Shown: in pieces, positions 22,788 through 35,248 of the stretch
How the letters are laid out: each line of letters begins with the position of its first letter
How positions within the stretch are numbered: position 1 is the stretch's first letter
DNA from: Chalara sp. BL73
Taxonomy: Eukaryota > Ascomycota > Leotiomycetes > Helotiales
Assembly (NCBI GenBank): GCA_918026815.1
Contig: CAKJVC010000030.1
Span: forward strand, 1,302,001-1,366,000
Length of the DNA: 64,000 bases
Direction: 5' to 3'
Notes under the pieces: model-generated
Database searches by the model: none
Told to the model about the DNA's origin: nothing
What the model saw: the letters and a program-made list of their open reading frames with translations, nothing else
Made by a program: the position numbers and the translations under genes

Positions 22788-24489
22788 ACGAAGCTGGAAT
22801 GATTTATCATGCCTAAGTAAGATGTCTCCTATCTCCGTATCAAATGTTCAGAGGGCATACGGCTGCATCAGCACCAAATTTTCTACACCCGATATAGATT
22901 GCACAGTCAGTCACGCTTTCGGTCAAGCAGTAGTTTACATTGGATTATCAAGGATTAGACGCAGTATGCAAGCGTATCCGAGAAATTGGAATCTTTTTCT
23001 GCTCTTCATGAGGTACAGAGAATATGGTTGGCGGTTCTAAAGCAAGGGCTGTGGGATGGAAGAATAGCTACGAGCCCAGCTCGCATCGAGTGAACTTCGA
23101 AGGACTTGAAATTTAACCTAGAATTTTTCTGGCAAGAGAGAGGTGTCGATGGCTATAAGATAAGCATTCGATTCTCACTAGTTGTGTAAAAATAAACTTC
23201 CGTCATAGGAAAGGGCGAAATTGGGGGTTTCCGACTGTGTGCTATAATTAATGGAATGAACCTACAAGGCTTGTTAACTGTCAAGAATCTCCAGATGCGG
23301 CAATCACCAGCATTTCAGAGACTTGTATTACGATTCTCTTTCGATATCAAATGTGTTCCAATGACAGTCGATGTGGTGCATATCGACCTCAAACGACTAT
23401 TACCAAACTAGGCAGTGAGTTCAAGCAACACTCTCCAATCATCACATCATGCTCGGGCCTGCCATATATGAGAGCTGCCGAACATCGAAGCTAGATTCCT
23501 TTCAAAATTCTCAATATCCCTTCGTCTCTGGAAATGTGGAGAATGGCAGCGACGTTGAAAGTTCTATACGTATAGAAACCGACCGTATCACTTGACAATA
23601 TCACATAAAACGTCTAGATTTAGTAGGGCCGGAACGACTTCTTTTTTGACGTTATTGTCAACATGGATCCATCTCGAGTTTTGTGACTATTCTACTTCTT
23701 TCCAAATTCCTGTATGTGGTTATGCTGCAACGTACTCCTACTTCATTCGTTATCTGGAAGGAAGAGGCATTCTCGTCTGTAAATAGCCCTTTAGCAATAT
23801 GCCTCTCAATGATCCCTCGATTGATGAAACATAGGGAATGATAAATAAAGACAAAAACTGACATACACCCAATTCAAGCGGCGGAGGTTACTACTCTCTA
23901 CTAACAATGGCTTAGACGAATGTTTCTATACCTTGTACCACGATATTGTATGACCTAAATACAGCTACATCTAGGGCTATATATACAACACCTCCCGCAT
24001 CGCGATACTGTAATATGTGGTCTCCAATTTGTGGTATGTTAAGAGAGGGACCCCCACAAGGTCCTTCAGACGAATTGGATATTACCGATCTTGAATGGGG
24101 AGGCGACAATTCTCAATCCGCATGTAAGATTTCCAGCAGTCAATAGATTAAATTCACTTCATTAAAAAGCATCAAGTTTCTTCGTTCATCAAACGCAAAC
24201 CCACAGGGTGTTTGGAACGGACTGATATATGTAGTAGGAGAATCTTTGCTCGAAGCGTATAGTGCTTGCGGGCTTGCATTGCCTATGCAGTATAGGAAAT
24301 AGACCACAAAACGGGTTGAACATTTGCAAGTTGAGAGAAAATCAGGGTTCTTACCTCAGACATTATATAAGCAGGAGCTTAGGAGCTCTAATTATCATCC
24401 TTGTCAGGACGCATGACGCGGCCGCGCATTTTTGACCAGATCTCTGGATTCCACGAACCCGCGGTCCTACGTATCCAAACCACACCACA
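22788..24489. other. Gene-free stretch, slightly AT-rich
   Basis: About 1.7 kb with only short frames in all directions and no recognisable family. It contains no inverted or tandem repeat that I could see. It may hold the 3' UTR of the upstream gene and the promoter of the downstream OST subunit. Confidence 0.55.
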
Positions 24490-25523
24490 ATGCGTTTCTT
24501 TCACTCCATTGCTCCATATTTACTTCTCGCGTGCGCTGGTACAGCCCAGGCGGCATCATGGTCCTTTGACGAAGCTGCTGTCTCCATCAATTCCAGAGGA
24601 GCTGCATTCAAGGAAAAGTATGGCAGCTCCATATGATACTCTCTCATCATTCACATACAAAATGAGAGTACTTGCTAACTAATTACTTCTTAGGCTGGCT
24701 GCTAGTGGTCCTCTTGGTAAGGTAGTACCATTAGGTGCGTCCGACACGGTCAAGATCACTCTAAGGGCCAAGGAAGATGGGAAAGCAAAACGACCACATC
24801 AAGCGTTCCTCCTCCTCCAAGACCAGGACACTAGACTCGAGACCACTTTCCCACTTTTAGTGAAGGATGATGGAAAGGGGAAGGTTGATTTCGTATGTTC
24901 TGTTGTCAATTGACAGCTGTGCTATAGCTAATACACCAGTTCAGACTCAGAAAGATATTCCAGTTCAACTTTTAACCTCTTCGAAACCTCTTCAGGCTAC
25001 TCTTCTCCTTGCATCATTTGGTGCTTCCAAAGGTTTTAGAAACCATATTTTCAGCATAGAAATAAAATTGGATGCTGCCGCGCCTTCTCCCAGATATGAT
25101 AAGCCGTTGAGGTACGGAAAGTTGGGCGAAATCAACCACATTTTCAAGGCGGATCCTAAGAGTGGCCCAAAGATCGTTTCACTGTTCTTTGTCTTTGCTG
25201 TGTTGGCTAGTCTGCCTATACTGCTAGGAACGGTATTATTCCTAAAATCTTTGATCGAGAAGTAAGCTAATCTTGCCAAACAGTGGGCATATCTGGGAGC
25301 CAATCTTTCGCATCTAGGAAAAGCTACTGCAGCAGCACCAATCTCTCATACTCTTTTCTTTGGCTCAGTTCTTGCGATGGAGTCTATCTTTTTCCTCTAT
25401 TACTATAGTTGGAACCTATTTCAGACAATACCAGCTGCTGGGGTCGTGGGAGTAGTGGCCTTCCTGAGCGGAAGCAAGGCTCTATCCGAAGTCCAACGCA
25501 GACGTGTATCCAATGAGAGGTAA
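24490..25523 (+). CDS. SWP1: Oligosaccharyltransferase subunit, ribophorin II/Swp1 family
   Basis: Four exons: 24490-24617, 24694-24892, 24945-25232 and 25284-25523; spliced length is 284 residues. It starts with a signal peptide (MRFFHSIAPYLLLACAGTAQ). A luminal beta-rich part follows (AASGPLGKVVPLGASD; RLETTFPLLVKDDGKGKVDF). Three C-terminal TM helices come next (VSLFFVFAVLASLPILLGT, FFGSVLAMESIFFLYYYSW, AAGVVGVVAFLSG), the arrangement of Swp1/ribophorin II. The protein is a non-catalytic part of the ER oligosaccharyltransferase that transfers the lipid-linked glycan to Asn of nascent proteins. The third intron (51 bp, with GCTAATC branch-like site) gives the join LPILLGTWAYLGANLSHL, typical of the family. 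Length matches fungal orthologues. Confidence 0.87.
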
Positions 25524-25987
25524 AGAGGCTAGAAGGCCGAGGAAATAAGAGATGAGAAGCACGGCCCACCGTGCCCATGAAGAAGCACATGTATAAAGTA
25601 GTGGCTGTACAACACCAAAATCAAAAGTATCTATAAATGCCACACTGGAGGAGACGAGGTGCAAAAATAGGTAGCGCTCTAGCAACCTGTCAGATTTCTC
25701 CTGTTGTTATCCCGAGGAAAATGAAGATTTTATGTACAAAAAGATTTCGAAAATTGTGTTTGTTTCATGTTGATCTCCATCCAAAAGTCGTTCCCGGAAT
25801 TATGCCTCTCGAATAAATGCCAGGCTGGTGAAATTAGTTTCCCAATCCTTCAGTAATTGAGAGATCTGATTTTCAAAGAGTCAAGACTACACAAGCCGCC
25901 TCCATCGCAAGCCAGTTGTATGGTATTTCAAGATTGCATATTCTTAGAATGTTTTGTCTCTGATTACATGTAACGTGTCCATTCTCC

Positions 25988-26866
25988 CTAATTTAGCTTC
26001 GCATTGGAGAAATCCATTTCTGGGTGTTGACTATAGATGGTGAAGTTAGCAATGGTATATGAAAGACTTATGTACGCCAAACTTCACCGAGCGGCTGAAA
26101 TATTTACCTCATGAATTTCTTCAACATGTCTTGCTTTTTCTGCTCATCGCTTGTAGGCTTTCCCATTTCCTTCTGCCGTTGATCATACATCATCTTCTCA
26201 ACAATACCACGTGTCTCTCCGTCTAAATCACCAAGTCTACTACTCTCAGGTGTTATTTTGGTAACATCTATCTTCGGAGCGATTGTGATGACATGTGCCC
26301 ACCATTCCATCTTGTTGACCTTATCGAGATGCACTTCGAGTATCTTTGAGCCGGATGGTGATGATGCAAGGGTCCAGGTAGACTCATCAACATGTATTTC
26401 GTGGGGTAGATCACCCTGATGACATTAGAATTCGTAAGTTATTGAACGGTCGAGAACAGAGCACGAACAGATATAATTGGTTCTTGGCCCTTTATTCCTA
26501 ACGAAAGCTTTTGCTTCTTGATCTCGACTACCAAATCTCGTCCCTTGAGGTTTCCTGGAACTTCAATCGTAATATCAAGCTCGCCAATGGTCTGCGTCCA
26601 CTTATAAGGTAATGCAGCCTGTTCTTCTGCCTCCTTTGCTCGTGCTGCTGCCTCCTCGGCCGGAGTTAGTTCTGTAATCCCATGGTCAGCTTTAAATGCA
26701 CATAAAGATGAAACACCAATCTGACGACAATTGCATAGCTTGGTAACTTTGTTGGTAACAAAGCCATTGATCGCAAGTCACTCTGTAGTAATGGCTGCGG
26801 ATGCAAGATGATTTAAAAACGAAACCCCCCCGCCAAACTTGAAGGTCACATACCTCTGTCTGTCAT
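25988..26866 (-). CDS. nudC: NudC-family nuclear-migration protein (CS domain)
   Basis: Four exons: a 13-bp first exon 26866-26854, then 26689-26469, 26415-26108 and 26030-25988; spliced length is 194 residues, in frame throughout. The N-terminus ([20 protein letters not shown]) leads into a charged helix, then the CS (p23-like) domain: [39 protein letters not shown], and [14 protein letters not shown]. The C-terminus [20 protein letters not shown]...[17 protein letters not shown] is diagnostic of NudC. NudC works with the dynein regulator Lis1/NudF and Hsp90 in nuclear movement and protein stability. Length agrees with the Aspergillus protein. The tiny first exon is inferred from phase and the family start. 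Confidence 0.9.
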
Positions 26867-27267
26867 GTCTGTATCTTAATGTTAGAGTCTGAGCATGTTC
26901 TGGTATTCAGGACTGTTGTGAGATCATTTAGGTAGAAGCCTTGTGCCCCTCAAAGGACTGCCAAGCAAAAGTCGCCAGCCTCGTTGCTGCACGGCTATGA
27001 TCCTAAAAACTAACAATCTACGCCCACTTTATACTAATTTCTCTAGAATATTAACTTGCATTGCTTGCCACGTTCGACCAGGTACATAGCACTTCTCTAA
27101 TCTCATCTGCTTACCAATCTTGGGCATAACTAAAGAAAATGCCAGACTTAGAGGCGAGAACAACCATAGAATTGCCTTCCAGTCTTTCGTAGGCCTCTGC
27201 ACCGAGCTGGCCTTGAGAAATACTTAATAACCAGCTATAGCTTCGTTCAGCAGACGACCCTCTCGCA

Positions 27268-28371
27268 ATGTCCCTCTCACGGACTGTAAATGGAGCGTCA
27301 AGGTTGGGTGATAACCCATCTGACGACATTTGCCCTGTCTGCAAGTCAAACCGGTACCTCAATCCGTCACTCCAGTTCCTGATCAACCCAGAATGCTACC
27401 ATAAGATGTGCTCTACCTGCGTAGACCGGATATTTACCTCGGGGCCTGCCTCTTGTCCAGTCCCACACTGTGGTAAGACGCTGCGAAAGAAGGGCTTCCA
27501 TAAGTCTTTCTTCGAGAACTTGCAGATCGAACGAGAGGTGGATATCAGAAGAAAGGTCGCGGCAATATATAATAAACGGGAAGATGATTTCGAGGATCTC
27601 CTATCTTACAATAACTATCTGGAAGTGGTTGAGAGCTTAGTGTTTGATCTTGTGGAAGGCAAAGGAAAGGTGCGGCAAGCTGCAGAAAGGAGGTTAGAGA
27701 TGTATAGACTAGAGAATATGGGCAAAATCGAGGAAAACCAACGAGTCAGTGCTCAAGAAGCGGAAACGGAACGTAATCGAGAGAAGGCACAGCGAGAAGC
27801 AGCGAAACAGCGACGAATTGCCGCGGTCAAGGAGGAAGAAGATGAAAAGGCCGAAATGGCTCTGGCTCGGCGGGAAGTTCTGGATCGACTTGCGAATGAG
27901 GATGGAAATGCAGATGAAATTACACAGCAGGCTCAAAAGATCATCTTGAAGAAATCAAGTGCACGGAGGAATCTCCAACAGAAATCAGTGGGCAACGATG
28001 GTATACCCCGAGAGGGTCTGACGATTAGGGGCCTCAAGAAAAGGGATGCTCCTGCTGTGGCCAAGCCATACGATCCATTTGGAGGAATTGATTTTGCTCC
28101 AACAAGATATGTACTACAAAGTGACTATGATAATCAGTGGCTCGCGGCAATAAAGCGCGACGAAAATCAACACCTGACTGGAGGGTGGAGTCTACAAGAG
28201 TACTATTCTCGGGCAATGTTTGATGCTTTTTCCGGCTTAGCTGTCTTCATCGAAGGTGAAACAGTAGCAAAACCAAATTTCGCTGCATCTTCTCCTCTGG
28301 CTACAGTCACGGCCGCACAAGCATCCCGAGGCAAGGTCAAAATCAAACCTGAATCAGATGATGTATTTTGA
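27268..28371 (+). CDS. TFB3: TFIIH/CDK-activating-kinase assembly factor MAT1 (Tfb3)
   Basis: Intronless gene of 367 residues. The N-terminal C3HC4 RING finger has ligands C22, C25, C43, H45, C48, C51, C63 and C68 (ICPVCKSNRYLNP; CYHKMCSTCVDRIF; SCPVPHCGKTL). The region after it, KKGFHKSFFENLQIEREVDI and RREDDFEDLLSYNNYLEVVE-like KREDDFEDLLSYNNYLE, is characteristic of MAT1. A long charged coiled coil follows (about residues 145-235). A C-terminal hydrophobic segment (about 310-340, YYSRAMFDAFSGLAVF) is where MAT1 contacts Cdk7 and cyclin H. It bridges core TFIIH and the kinase module in transcription and repair. Length and order match fungal Tfb3. Confidence 0.92.
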   Translation: MSLSRTVNGASRLGDNPSDDICPVCKSNRYLNPSLQFLINPECYHKMCSTCVDRIFTSGPASCPVPHCGKTLRKKGFHKSFFENLQIEREVDIRRKVAAIYNKREDDFEDLLSYNNYLEVVESLVFDLVEGKGKVRQAAERRLEMYRLENMGKIEENQRVSAQEAETERNREKAQREAAKQRRIAAVKEEEDEKAEMALARREVLDRLANEDGNADEITQQAQKIILKKSSARRNLQQKSVGNDGIPREGLTIRGLKKRDAPAVAKPYDPFGGIDFAPTRYVLQSDYDNQWLAAIKRDENQHLTGGWSLQEYYSRAMFDAFSGLAVFIEGETVAKPNFAASSPLATVTAAQASRGKVKIKPESDDVF

Positions 28372-28624
28372 AAGCTAGACTATTGAACTATCATTTCGAC
28401 AAACCAATATTCAGTAGCCATAGACAAATACCATCAGATGTATCAATAGTAGATTGCTCATTCTTCTGATTGCATGAGTCCAATATGTGTAGTATCAGGA
28501 TGACCTGGGCTCCCTTTATAGTAGAACAATGATGGATGTCACATCAGGATAGGATGGGACATAAGGCACAACATCCCGTGACCCTCACGTTACTGGCTTT
28601 TGACATGCATGGTCTCATCTAGCA

Positions 28625-28649
28625 AATATATATATATATCTATATATAT
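28625..28649. repeat. AT dinucleotide microsatellite
   Basis: A short (TA)n tract interrupted by one C, in the gap between the convergent TFB3 and AP180 genes. No further function is visible. Confidence 0.8.
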
Positions 28650-28839
28650 GTAATGCTACAACGGAATTCGCTCATCACATTCCGCTATAATCCTTCTGTG
28701 TCTGAGCAAACTCTTAACGCCGTGCTGTGATTCACAAACACAAAATTATCAACAAGAAGGCCCCCCAAACTGTTAACTCTGATTCCTCCTGCCTATAGAT
28801 TCCTAGAATGTCATCCAGGTCAATTATTTTGATTACTAA

Positions 28840-31032
28840 TTACTGTTGCCAGGGTTGCTGTTGGGTTGGCCGAGGGAATACGGGTACTGTGTTCAGATTA
28901 TCCAGCCCGCCGCCGATAGTTTGCTGGCCGATTTGCCAACCAGATCCTGTTGCTGTATTGACAAACTGACTTTGCCGGAAAGGATTCGTGCTTCCAGTGG
29001 GTTGGGGCATGAGGCTACCGCTGGTTTGTGGCCGCTGCGAAGCATTGGAGGCAATGTTTCTTGCAAAGGGGTTAGTCCCAGTAGCCATTGGCCGTTGAAA
29101 CTCAGATGAAGGTAAAGGTGCAGTCTGGGGGTATTGTTGCTGCAAATCTTGTCCGGGTGGTGGAAATGATTGTTGAACGGCCGGAGGAGATATTGACTTT
29201 GCAAACGGATTCGTGGATTGGCGTTGCGTAGGGGACGCAATAGAAGGGGAAGCTGGAAATGGTGACTGGGTCATGCCAGTGCTATTTGGCATCATCGACT
29301 GGCGGAATGGATTCGTGGGTTGTTGCGTCCCAGTCTGCATCAGGCCAAGCTGCTGGGAATTCTGTTGTGGGAAAGATGCGGCTGAGTCTTGCGGAATAGA
29401 CGACAAACCACCAGTCTGGAAAGTCAACTGTGAGCTATAGCCTCCAAATCCCAGTCCTGAGATGTTTGATTGAGGCTGCATTTGCTGTTGCAGTGGTGGC
29501 ACTATGCCTCCATTGAAAGCTTGCTGCTGTTGAAACTGATTTGGACTCTGGAATGGGTTTGTAGATGTATCGAACCCGTTTGGTTGGCCATATGAAGGCT
29601 GCTGTGATGGAAACGGAGGATTACTGCTGAATTGGGGTGCGGGTTGTTGCAACCCTGGTTGTGTTGCCATAGGTTGCTGATTTTGCTCGATGGAGTCGAA
29701 GAAGTCAATCAGATCTGGGTCGGGGCCTTTTGCTAAGGGAGTAGTTTGGGCCGGCTTCTGGGACAACGATTGAGCATCAGGGAACGCACGTCCTGCCGCA
29801 GCTTTGGATTCCGAGTCTATTTTCGCCGGCGCTCCAAATGGTTTAATCTTCCCATTTGCTGATCTTCCCAATTTTGACTCTTGTTCTGCCATATACTGTC
29901 TTCTATTGATCTCGAAATCAGGATCCATCAAATAGTCTTCTAGCTGTTTTCCAAGGGTTACTGGAGCATGTTTCAGCTTCGGGACTTCTACACGTGTCTG
30001 ATGTTCATATTGCCGGGCAGTGCTCAGGTAGGCCACTACAAAGTCAGTTTGCTTTGCGAAATTTTTGTATATGTCCAACGCCCGCTCTGCATCTGGTCTT
30101 GACATCTCAAAGAAATGATCTATACCTGGTTAGGGCCTTTTCTTATTCCAAGCTTGGGATTCTTACTTAGGATATTGATCATAGCCTGATTCATGACGTG
30201 GAACATTGCTAAAAGATCCAGAACCAGCATCCGAAATACCGTGATAGTGATTTCGTTGTCAGGTTCATTGTCCAGAACCTATATGCATCAGTAAAGGATT
30301 CCCAGTAACCCTACTGTATCATACATCGCATTTCAGGAGAGCTGTGATTTGGTGCTGGACTATTTCCGTCTCACGAAGCAATCCCTTCTCGACAGACATC
30401 TTTTCTAGCCGATTATCTGCTCCCCGTACGTAGTCGCATTTCGTTTTGCGGAACGCCCTCGATCTCTCCACTAGATATTCGGCGTAATGACGAATATTAC
30501 GGCCTTGAGTTTGTGCTTTGCCATGCTCTGTCAGCACGACTTCCATGAAATTGCCTGTCACGGCTTGAGCAATTTTCGGGAATAGCGAACTTGTTGCTAT
30601 CCCAGGATAACTTACCATCGGAAAAACTGCTTATTGCTAGCCTATTGGGATGACTTGCAAGGTAGTTCAGCGTGACGTTCGGGTCACCTTCCCTAATCAT
30701 CAGGTGAACTGTTATCAGGCTCTTGAATACCACAGTCCATGTAGAATCTCGCAACCGATTTTGTAACGCTCGGAAAACCTCTGCCACGCCATGTTCGCCA
30801 GAATGCGTAGCCACCAGAATATGCTCAATGTATCTGTTCGAGAGGCGGGTCGTCAGCTTCAGATGCGAACCATAGTCTCATGTATACGGGAGGGCCATAC
30901 TTTGATTTCGGTGGCGCTGCCTGTTAAGAGGGAAGGTCAGTGATGTTTGGCAATCAGAGAAACGGCTTCAGATATCTCCCTCACCTTAATCTTCGTTGCA
31001 CCTTTCACCGACTTTTCAAATGAACTCGCCAT
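28840..31032 (-). CDS. AP180/CALM-type clathrin adaptor (YAP1801/1802-like), ANTH domain
   Basis: Six exons: 31032-30985, 30920-30901, 30833-30616, 30515-30325, 30279-30177 and 30125-28840; spliced length is 621 residues, all phases consistent. Residues about 1-270 form the ANTH domain (MASSFEKSVKGATKIKAAPP, RLRDSTWTVVFKSLITVHL, HYAEYLVERSRAFRKTKCDY), which binds PtdIns(4,5)P2. The C-terminal half is Gln/Pro-rich and disordered, with a clathrin-box-like LIDFFD and at least six NPF motifs (NPFQSP, NPFRQS, NPFAKS, NPFARN), which bind EH-domain proteins such as Pan1/Ede1. The protein acts early in endocytosis at the plasma membrane. The fourth exon join gives SDAQTQGRNIRHY, as expected for the family. 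Confidence 0.92.
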
Positions 31033-32627
31033 CACAGCGCAACCACGCGCCTACGTCGGGCGTCCGGGGGAGGAGCTGCAGTGTGCGCAAAGATGAAGCT
31101 GATTTCTGAGAAGCTTGGTCTATAATGAAGAAACCTATGCCACAGGCTGCAAGGTGACAAACTTGAGGCCAGGGCACTACCAGGATTTAATGAGGGACGG
31201 TCAATCGCGATAGGGCACGCAAATTGTACGGTAGTCTTGTGAATGTGTCGAATTTGGTTCCTTCGGAGTGGTTTTGATGAGGTGCAATCAATCGAAATGA
31301 ACAGTCGCTTCTAAGAGAGCCCCGTCAGGACTCACAACGCGTCCATAATTAAATTGAAGATCAGGGCGAACTAAATGGCAAGTTCATAACACAGAGGAAA
31401 TATCTTTGCCAGGATATATTATATACAGATAGGTGATCACCGACAGATATTGTTGGTACTTAAGGTAAGTACATATATACAGTCTACAGCCTATTTATTG
31501 GGGTTGTAATGGGGGGATGAAGATCGAGACAGACCGGGGGGGGGGGGGGGGGGGTTCTATGCTACAGTCACCATTCTGCAAGGTGTAAGGTAAGGCATCC
31601 ATCCTATCAAGCCTGTGCCTGTGCCATGTTGGCTTGGTGGGGGCGAGGTGTTGGCTACAGTCCAGACAGTGCAGCAGTAACAATTATGCCTCTTTACGTG
31701 CCCTAACAGGACAGGCGCTTCACTGTGTCCTTATGGAACGCCAAAATATTGAAAGCGTGTTGTCCAAGAAATATAATTGTTGACTCCAGCCAATCTATGC
31801 CCACACAGGTCATCGCAATCGGAACGGCCCATCAAACGATACCGTGTGAGAAGAGTGCCACTTGCGTGCACAAATATTCGCTGGTCAAGAAGCACGCCAA
31901 CAATATGATACATTGGCCAAAAAGCCAATCCCATCCTCAAATGTCATACGGGGTTTTGAAAATGTCTAACAGAAGGAAAGAAAGATAGATAGGAAGGGTG
32001 CTAGGTTAGTCCGTGGATGGCTATTTCGCACTTGTCATTCCGTGCACCATTCCACCATATCAACCTATCGTATAATGTGTGATCGAGCCTTCCAAGCTTC
32101 AAGGATCAGAGATGCCTTCATTGCGTCCGAAAGTTAACAAGAATGGGTGTGTCGAACGCTGATTTCACACTTCCAAATCATCTCTCGCAACAAGACCACT
32201 TCAGCCCAGTGATGGGAGAGTCCAGAGGCTCGAGAAGTAGGAATGGTCATAATATCACGCTGGCTTTTCATCATCTGCAGCGTTAGTTAGTATTCGTATA
32301 CCCTTGGATGTATGGAAACAGCGTGCAAGATGCTGCCTCAAGATTGTAGGCAAGGAAGGGAGGCTTACGTGTTTAAAACTTGGAAGGATAAGGAGAAAGA
32401 AAGCGAAACTCAGCGCAGTATTTTCTTTATGCTAGCCTTGACCCACTCTCGGTGTTTTACTTATAAGCCGTGGTTCTCTGGCTTTATCTTGGCGTTTATG
32501 CCTCAGGCGTCTCAGCGCGTCAGATTCTCGCGTCATAATTATCCCGAGCCTAGCTCCCATACACCATTTTTTTAGATTAATTGCCCAGACTTGTCTGTCT
32601 GCATTGCATACCATGCTTCAATGAGCA
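31033..32627. other. Gene-free stretch with promoter regions
   Basis: About 1.6 kb between the divergent AP180 and aspartyl-tRNA synthetase starts. Only short frames occur, without family resemblance. The one marked feature is a 19-G run at 31536-31554. Confidence 0.6.
31536..31554 (+). repeat. Uninterrupted run of 19 G
   Basis: The run is preceded by ACC and followed by TTCTAT, in a non-coding region. Such a tract can form a G-quadruplex; its exact length is unreliable because homopolymers are often mis-sized. Confidence 0.85.
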
Positions 32628-34959
32628 ATGTTGCACGTTGCTCGCTCTGCCAGGCGTTTGTACCGGATTAAGAGTCTGCAGATTATCTGCCGCCATGCTA
32701 GAACAAATCACGTTCGAGACACTACGGCCGCCACAAGACGGAACGTACACTCCACCACAGAGCTCAATCCGGCACCCAGATTAGATTCCCTTGATTACTG
32801 GGAGGAATATAAGACATCGTGTTTGTTTTGGCAAGCACTGCGGCAGAATTTTCACTAATCAGCTATCTAGTCAAAATCCCTAAATCTAATTTTCAATTCG
32901 TCGAACAGATTTCTCTATCGCAACTTGATCAAGAAGTTACAGCGGTTGGGTTTATCGGAAAACGAAGAGACATAAGCCGACATCTTTCTTTTGCTCCCTT
33001 GATCGGAGGAAGTGGCCATTACGAGGTCCAGCTCTTCGCACAATCTGAGTTCAGTGAGGCAGCCAGAGCAACCTTGAGAACGATACCTGCAAATAGCGCT
33101 GTGAGCGTAACAGGTGTTTTAGGGATCAAGAAAGAGGATAAAACCAAAGCCAACCCGGGAAGGGCACCTCCAGCGAAAGAAAAATGCTTTATTGATCAAC
33201 TCGAGATTCGTGTCCAGACTATTACCTGTTTAAATAGTTACCCAAAAGATCTTCCCAATTTCCCAAGCCAGGCGCCTGGACCAGAGAATCGACACTTGCA
33301 GATTCGTTTTGATCCTGGCCTTCGGAAAAGACTTCAATTCAGGTCAGAGCTTGTAGCATTTGCAAGAAAAGAATTGGCGGATTTCCAAGAGGTAGAGACT
33401 CCTCTCTTATTCAAATCTACTCCCGAAGGAGCCAGGGAGTTTGTTGTTCCTACAAGATCCAGAGGCTTTGCATATGGCCTACCACAGAGCCCTCAGCAGT
33501 ATAAACAAATCTTGATGTCAAGTGGGATCCACAGATACGTTCAGTTTGCCAGATGTTTCCGAGATGAAGGCCACAGAGCAGACCGGCAACCAGAATTTAC
33601 GCAGGTGTGTATAGAACTCCTAGGGAAGGGACGCAGAATCTTATATTTATTTAGATTGATCTCGAAATGGCATGGTCAGACGGCGAGGATGTCATGCAAA
33701 GGGTAGAGCAATTGATCAAGCACATTTGGACATATTTTTCACGACCTGGAACCATAGTAGAATACCCTCTACCCTCCACAGCATTCGTAAGAATGACGTA
33801 TAATGAAGCCATGTCGGATTATGGCTCTGATAAGCCAGATCTTCGAATAAAAGGACGGGTATCGTTGAACTTTGGCTGACCTTGACTCATGCTAATCGAT
33901 TCAGATTCACCGCATCGACCATATTGTCCCAGATAGCTTGCGAGATATGCTTACCTCTATTTCGAATCCGATCATTGATGCATACAAACTCCGTTTAAAA
34001 GGCGGTGCTTCGGCCGCGCGGAAATTCATCAGAAAGTTCTTAGACTCCTCAGATGCTGAAGTATTTAAAATGAATACCGCTGGTTCTCCTGGTGTGTTTG
34101 TCTTTGACTCACGAAGGCCGTTGCAAGGCTTACAAGCGTTTGGCTTCGAAGGCGCCGAAAATCTCATGGCCCTATTCGCCGAGAGAGCGAATTCTGCGAA
34201 AGGTGCTGACGCAGAATTTGAGGACGGAGACGTCCTTCTTGTTCAGGCTCGCGACAATCTACCTCACACTGGAGGCTCGACGCTCTTTGGTCAGCTCCGG
34301 CTTGCTCTTAATAAGGCAGCCATCCGGCAAGGTCTTGTAGAAAACGACCCATCATTTCAATTTCTCTGGGTCACAGATTTCCCCCTCTTTACAGCCAACA
34401 ATGGCACGGAGCTTGGACAGGGAGGTGAGTCGGGATTTTCGGCAACACATCACCCATTTACAGCACCCAAGACTGCCGCAGATGTGGACATGCTACTAGA
34501 TGACCCATTGAAAGTGGTGGCAGATCACTATGATCTTGTTTTGAATGGAATTGAGATTGGAGGTGGAAGTCGGCGTATTCACAGTGCAGAAATGCAAAAG
34601 TTTATAATGCGAGACATACTAAAGGTAATATATGTAACCTTTAATTGCCGGTTAATGCTTACCGACTAATACAGATCAATCCAATTCGTATGGACAGCTT
34701 CTCGCATCTGTTTGCTGCTCTGCGAGCAGGTTGTCCTCCTCACGCTGGATTTGCTATTGGTCTTGACCGGCTCGTTGCTGTAATGCAAGGACAAGAGAGT
34801 GTTAGGGATGTCATTGCGTTTCCGAAGGATAAGAATGGAAAGGATCTCATGGTCAAATCGCCAAATAGAATGTCGGATACCCAAATGCAAATGTATAATC
34901 TGCAGCCTTTCCAATCAGAACAACGAGCGGATGGCACAACCGAGGCAGATTCACCGTAG
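32628..34959 (+). CDS. MSD1: Mitochondrial aspartyl-tRNA synthetase (class II)
   Basis: Five exons: 32628-32820, 32871-33604, 33655-33858, 33905-34624 and 34675-34959; spliced length is 711 residues. The N-terminus (MLHVARSARRLYRIKSLQII) is rich in Arg/Ser/Ala without acidic residues, a mitochondrial presequence. An OB-fold anticodon-binding region follows (VTAVGFIGKRRDISRHLSFA). The class II motif 2 is visible in YVQFARCFRDEGHRADRQPE and motif 3 in PPHAGFAIGLDRLVAVMQG. The QSPQQYKQILM segment is diagnostic of bacterial-type/mitochondrial AspRS. The protein charges mitochondrial tRNA-Asp with aspartate. The exon 1/2 join (50-bp intron) is set by frame; other junctions are clear. Its stop is only about 160 bp from the first transposon fragment, and the coding sequence shows no RIP damage. 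Confidence 0.93.
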
Positions 34960-35117
34960 TTATGATGGACACCAATGAGTCCTCCTGGAATGGTTATTGA
35001 TTCTGTAAAATATCCAGCTCTTGTAACAAAAATGTATAACTATGTAAGTCTTGTCAACCATATAACAGAAGCATAGTACTTCTTCCAACCTTCGCATGCT
35101 TTTTTCCCACTCTCGTT

Positions 35118-35248
35118 CAGGTGATTCCGTCTAGTACAAACACTAGTCTCTCTTAGAAACGCTAGCGTCTTTTCAATGCCGATTGTTGTATGGAGTAATA
35201 AGGCCATCAGCGAGCTAGCTAGTTCTCTAGTCTTTTTTTTTTTTTTTT
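35118..35248 (-). mobile_element. LINE 3'-end fragment (third copy, internally deleted)
   Basis: Positions 35118-35190 match the LINE tail at about 36418-36490 (shared AACGCTAGCGTCTTTTCAA and GCCGATTGTTGT). It then jumps to a segment resembling 36701-36720 (GCGAGCTAGCTAG), so it carries an internal deletion. It is bounded on the right by a run of 16 T (35233-35248). It marks the left edge of the transposon domain and is less RIP-damaged than its neighbours. Confidence 0.65.
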
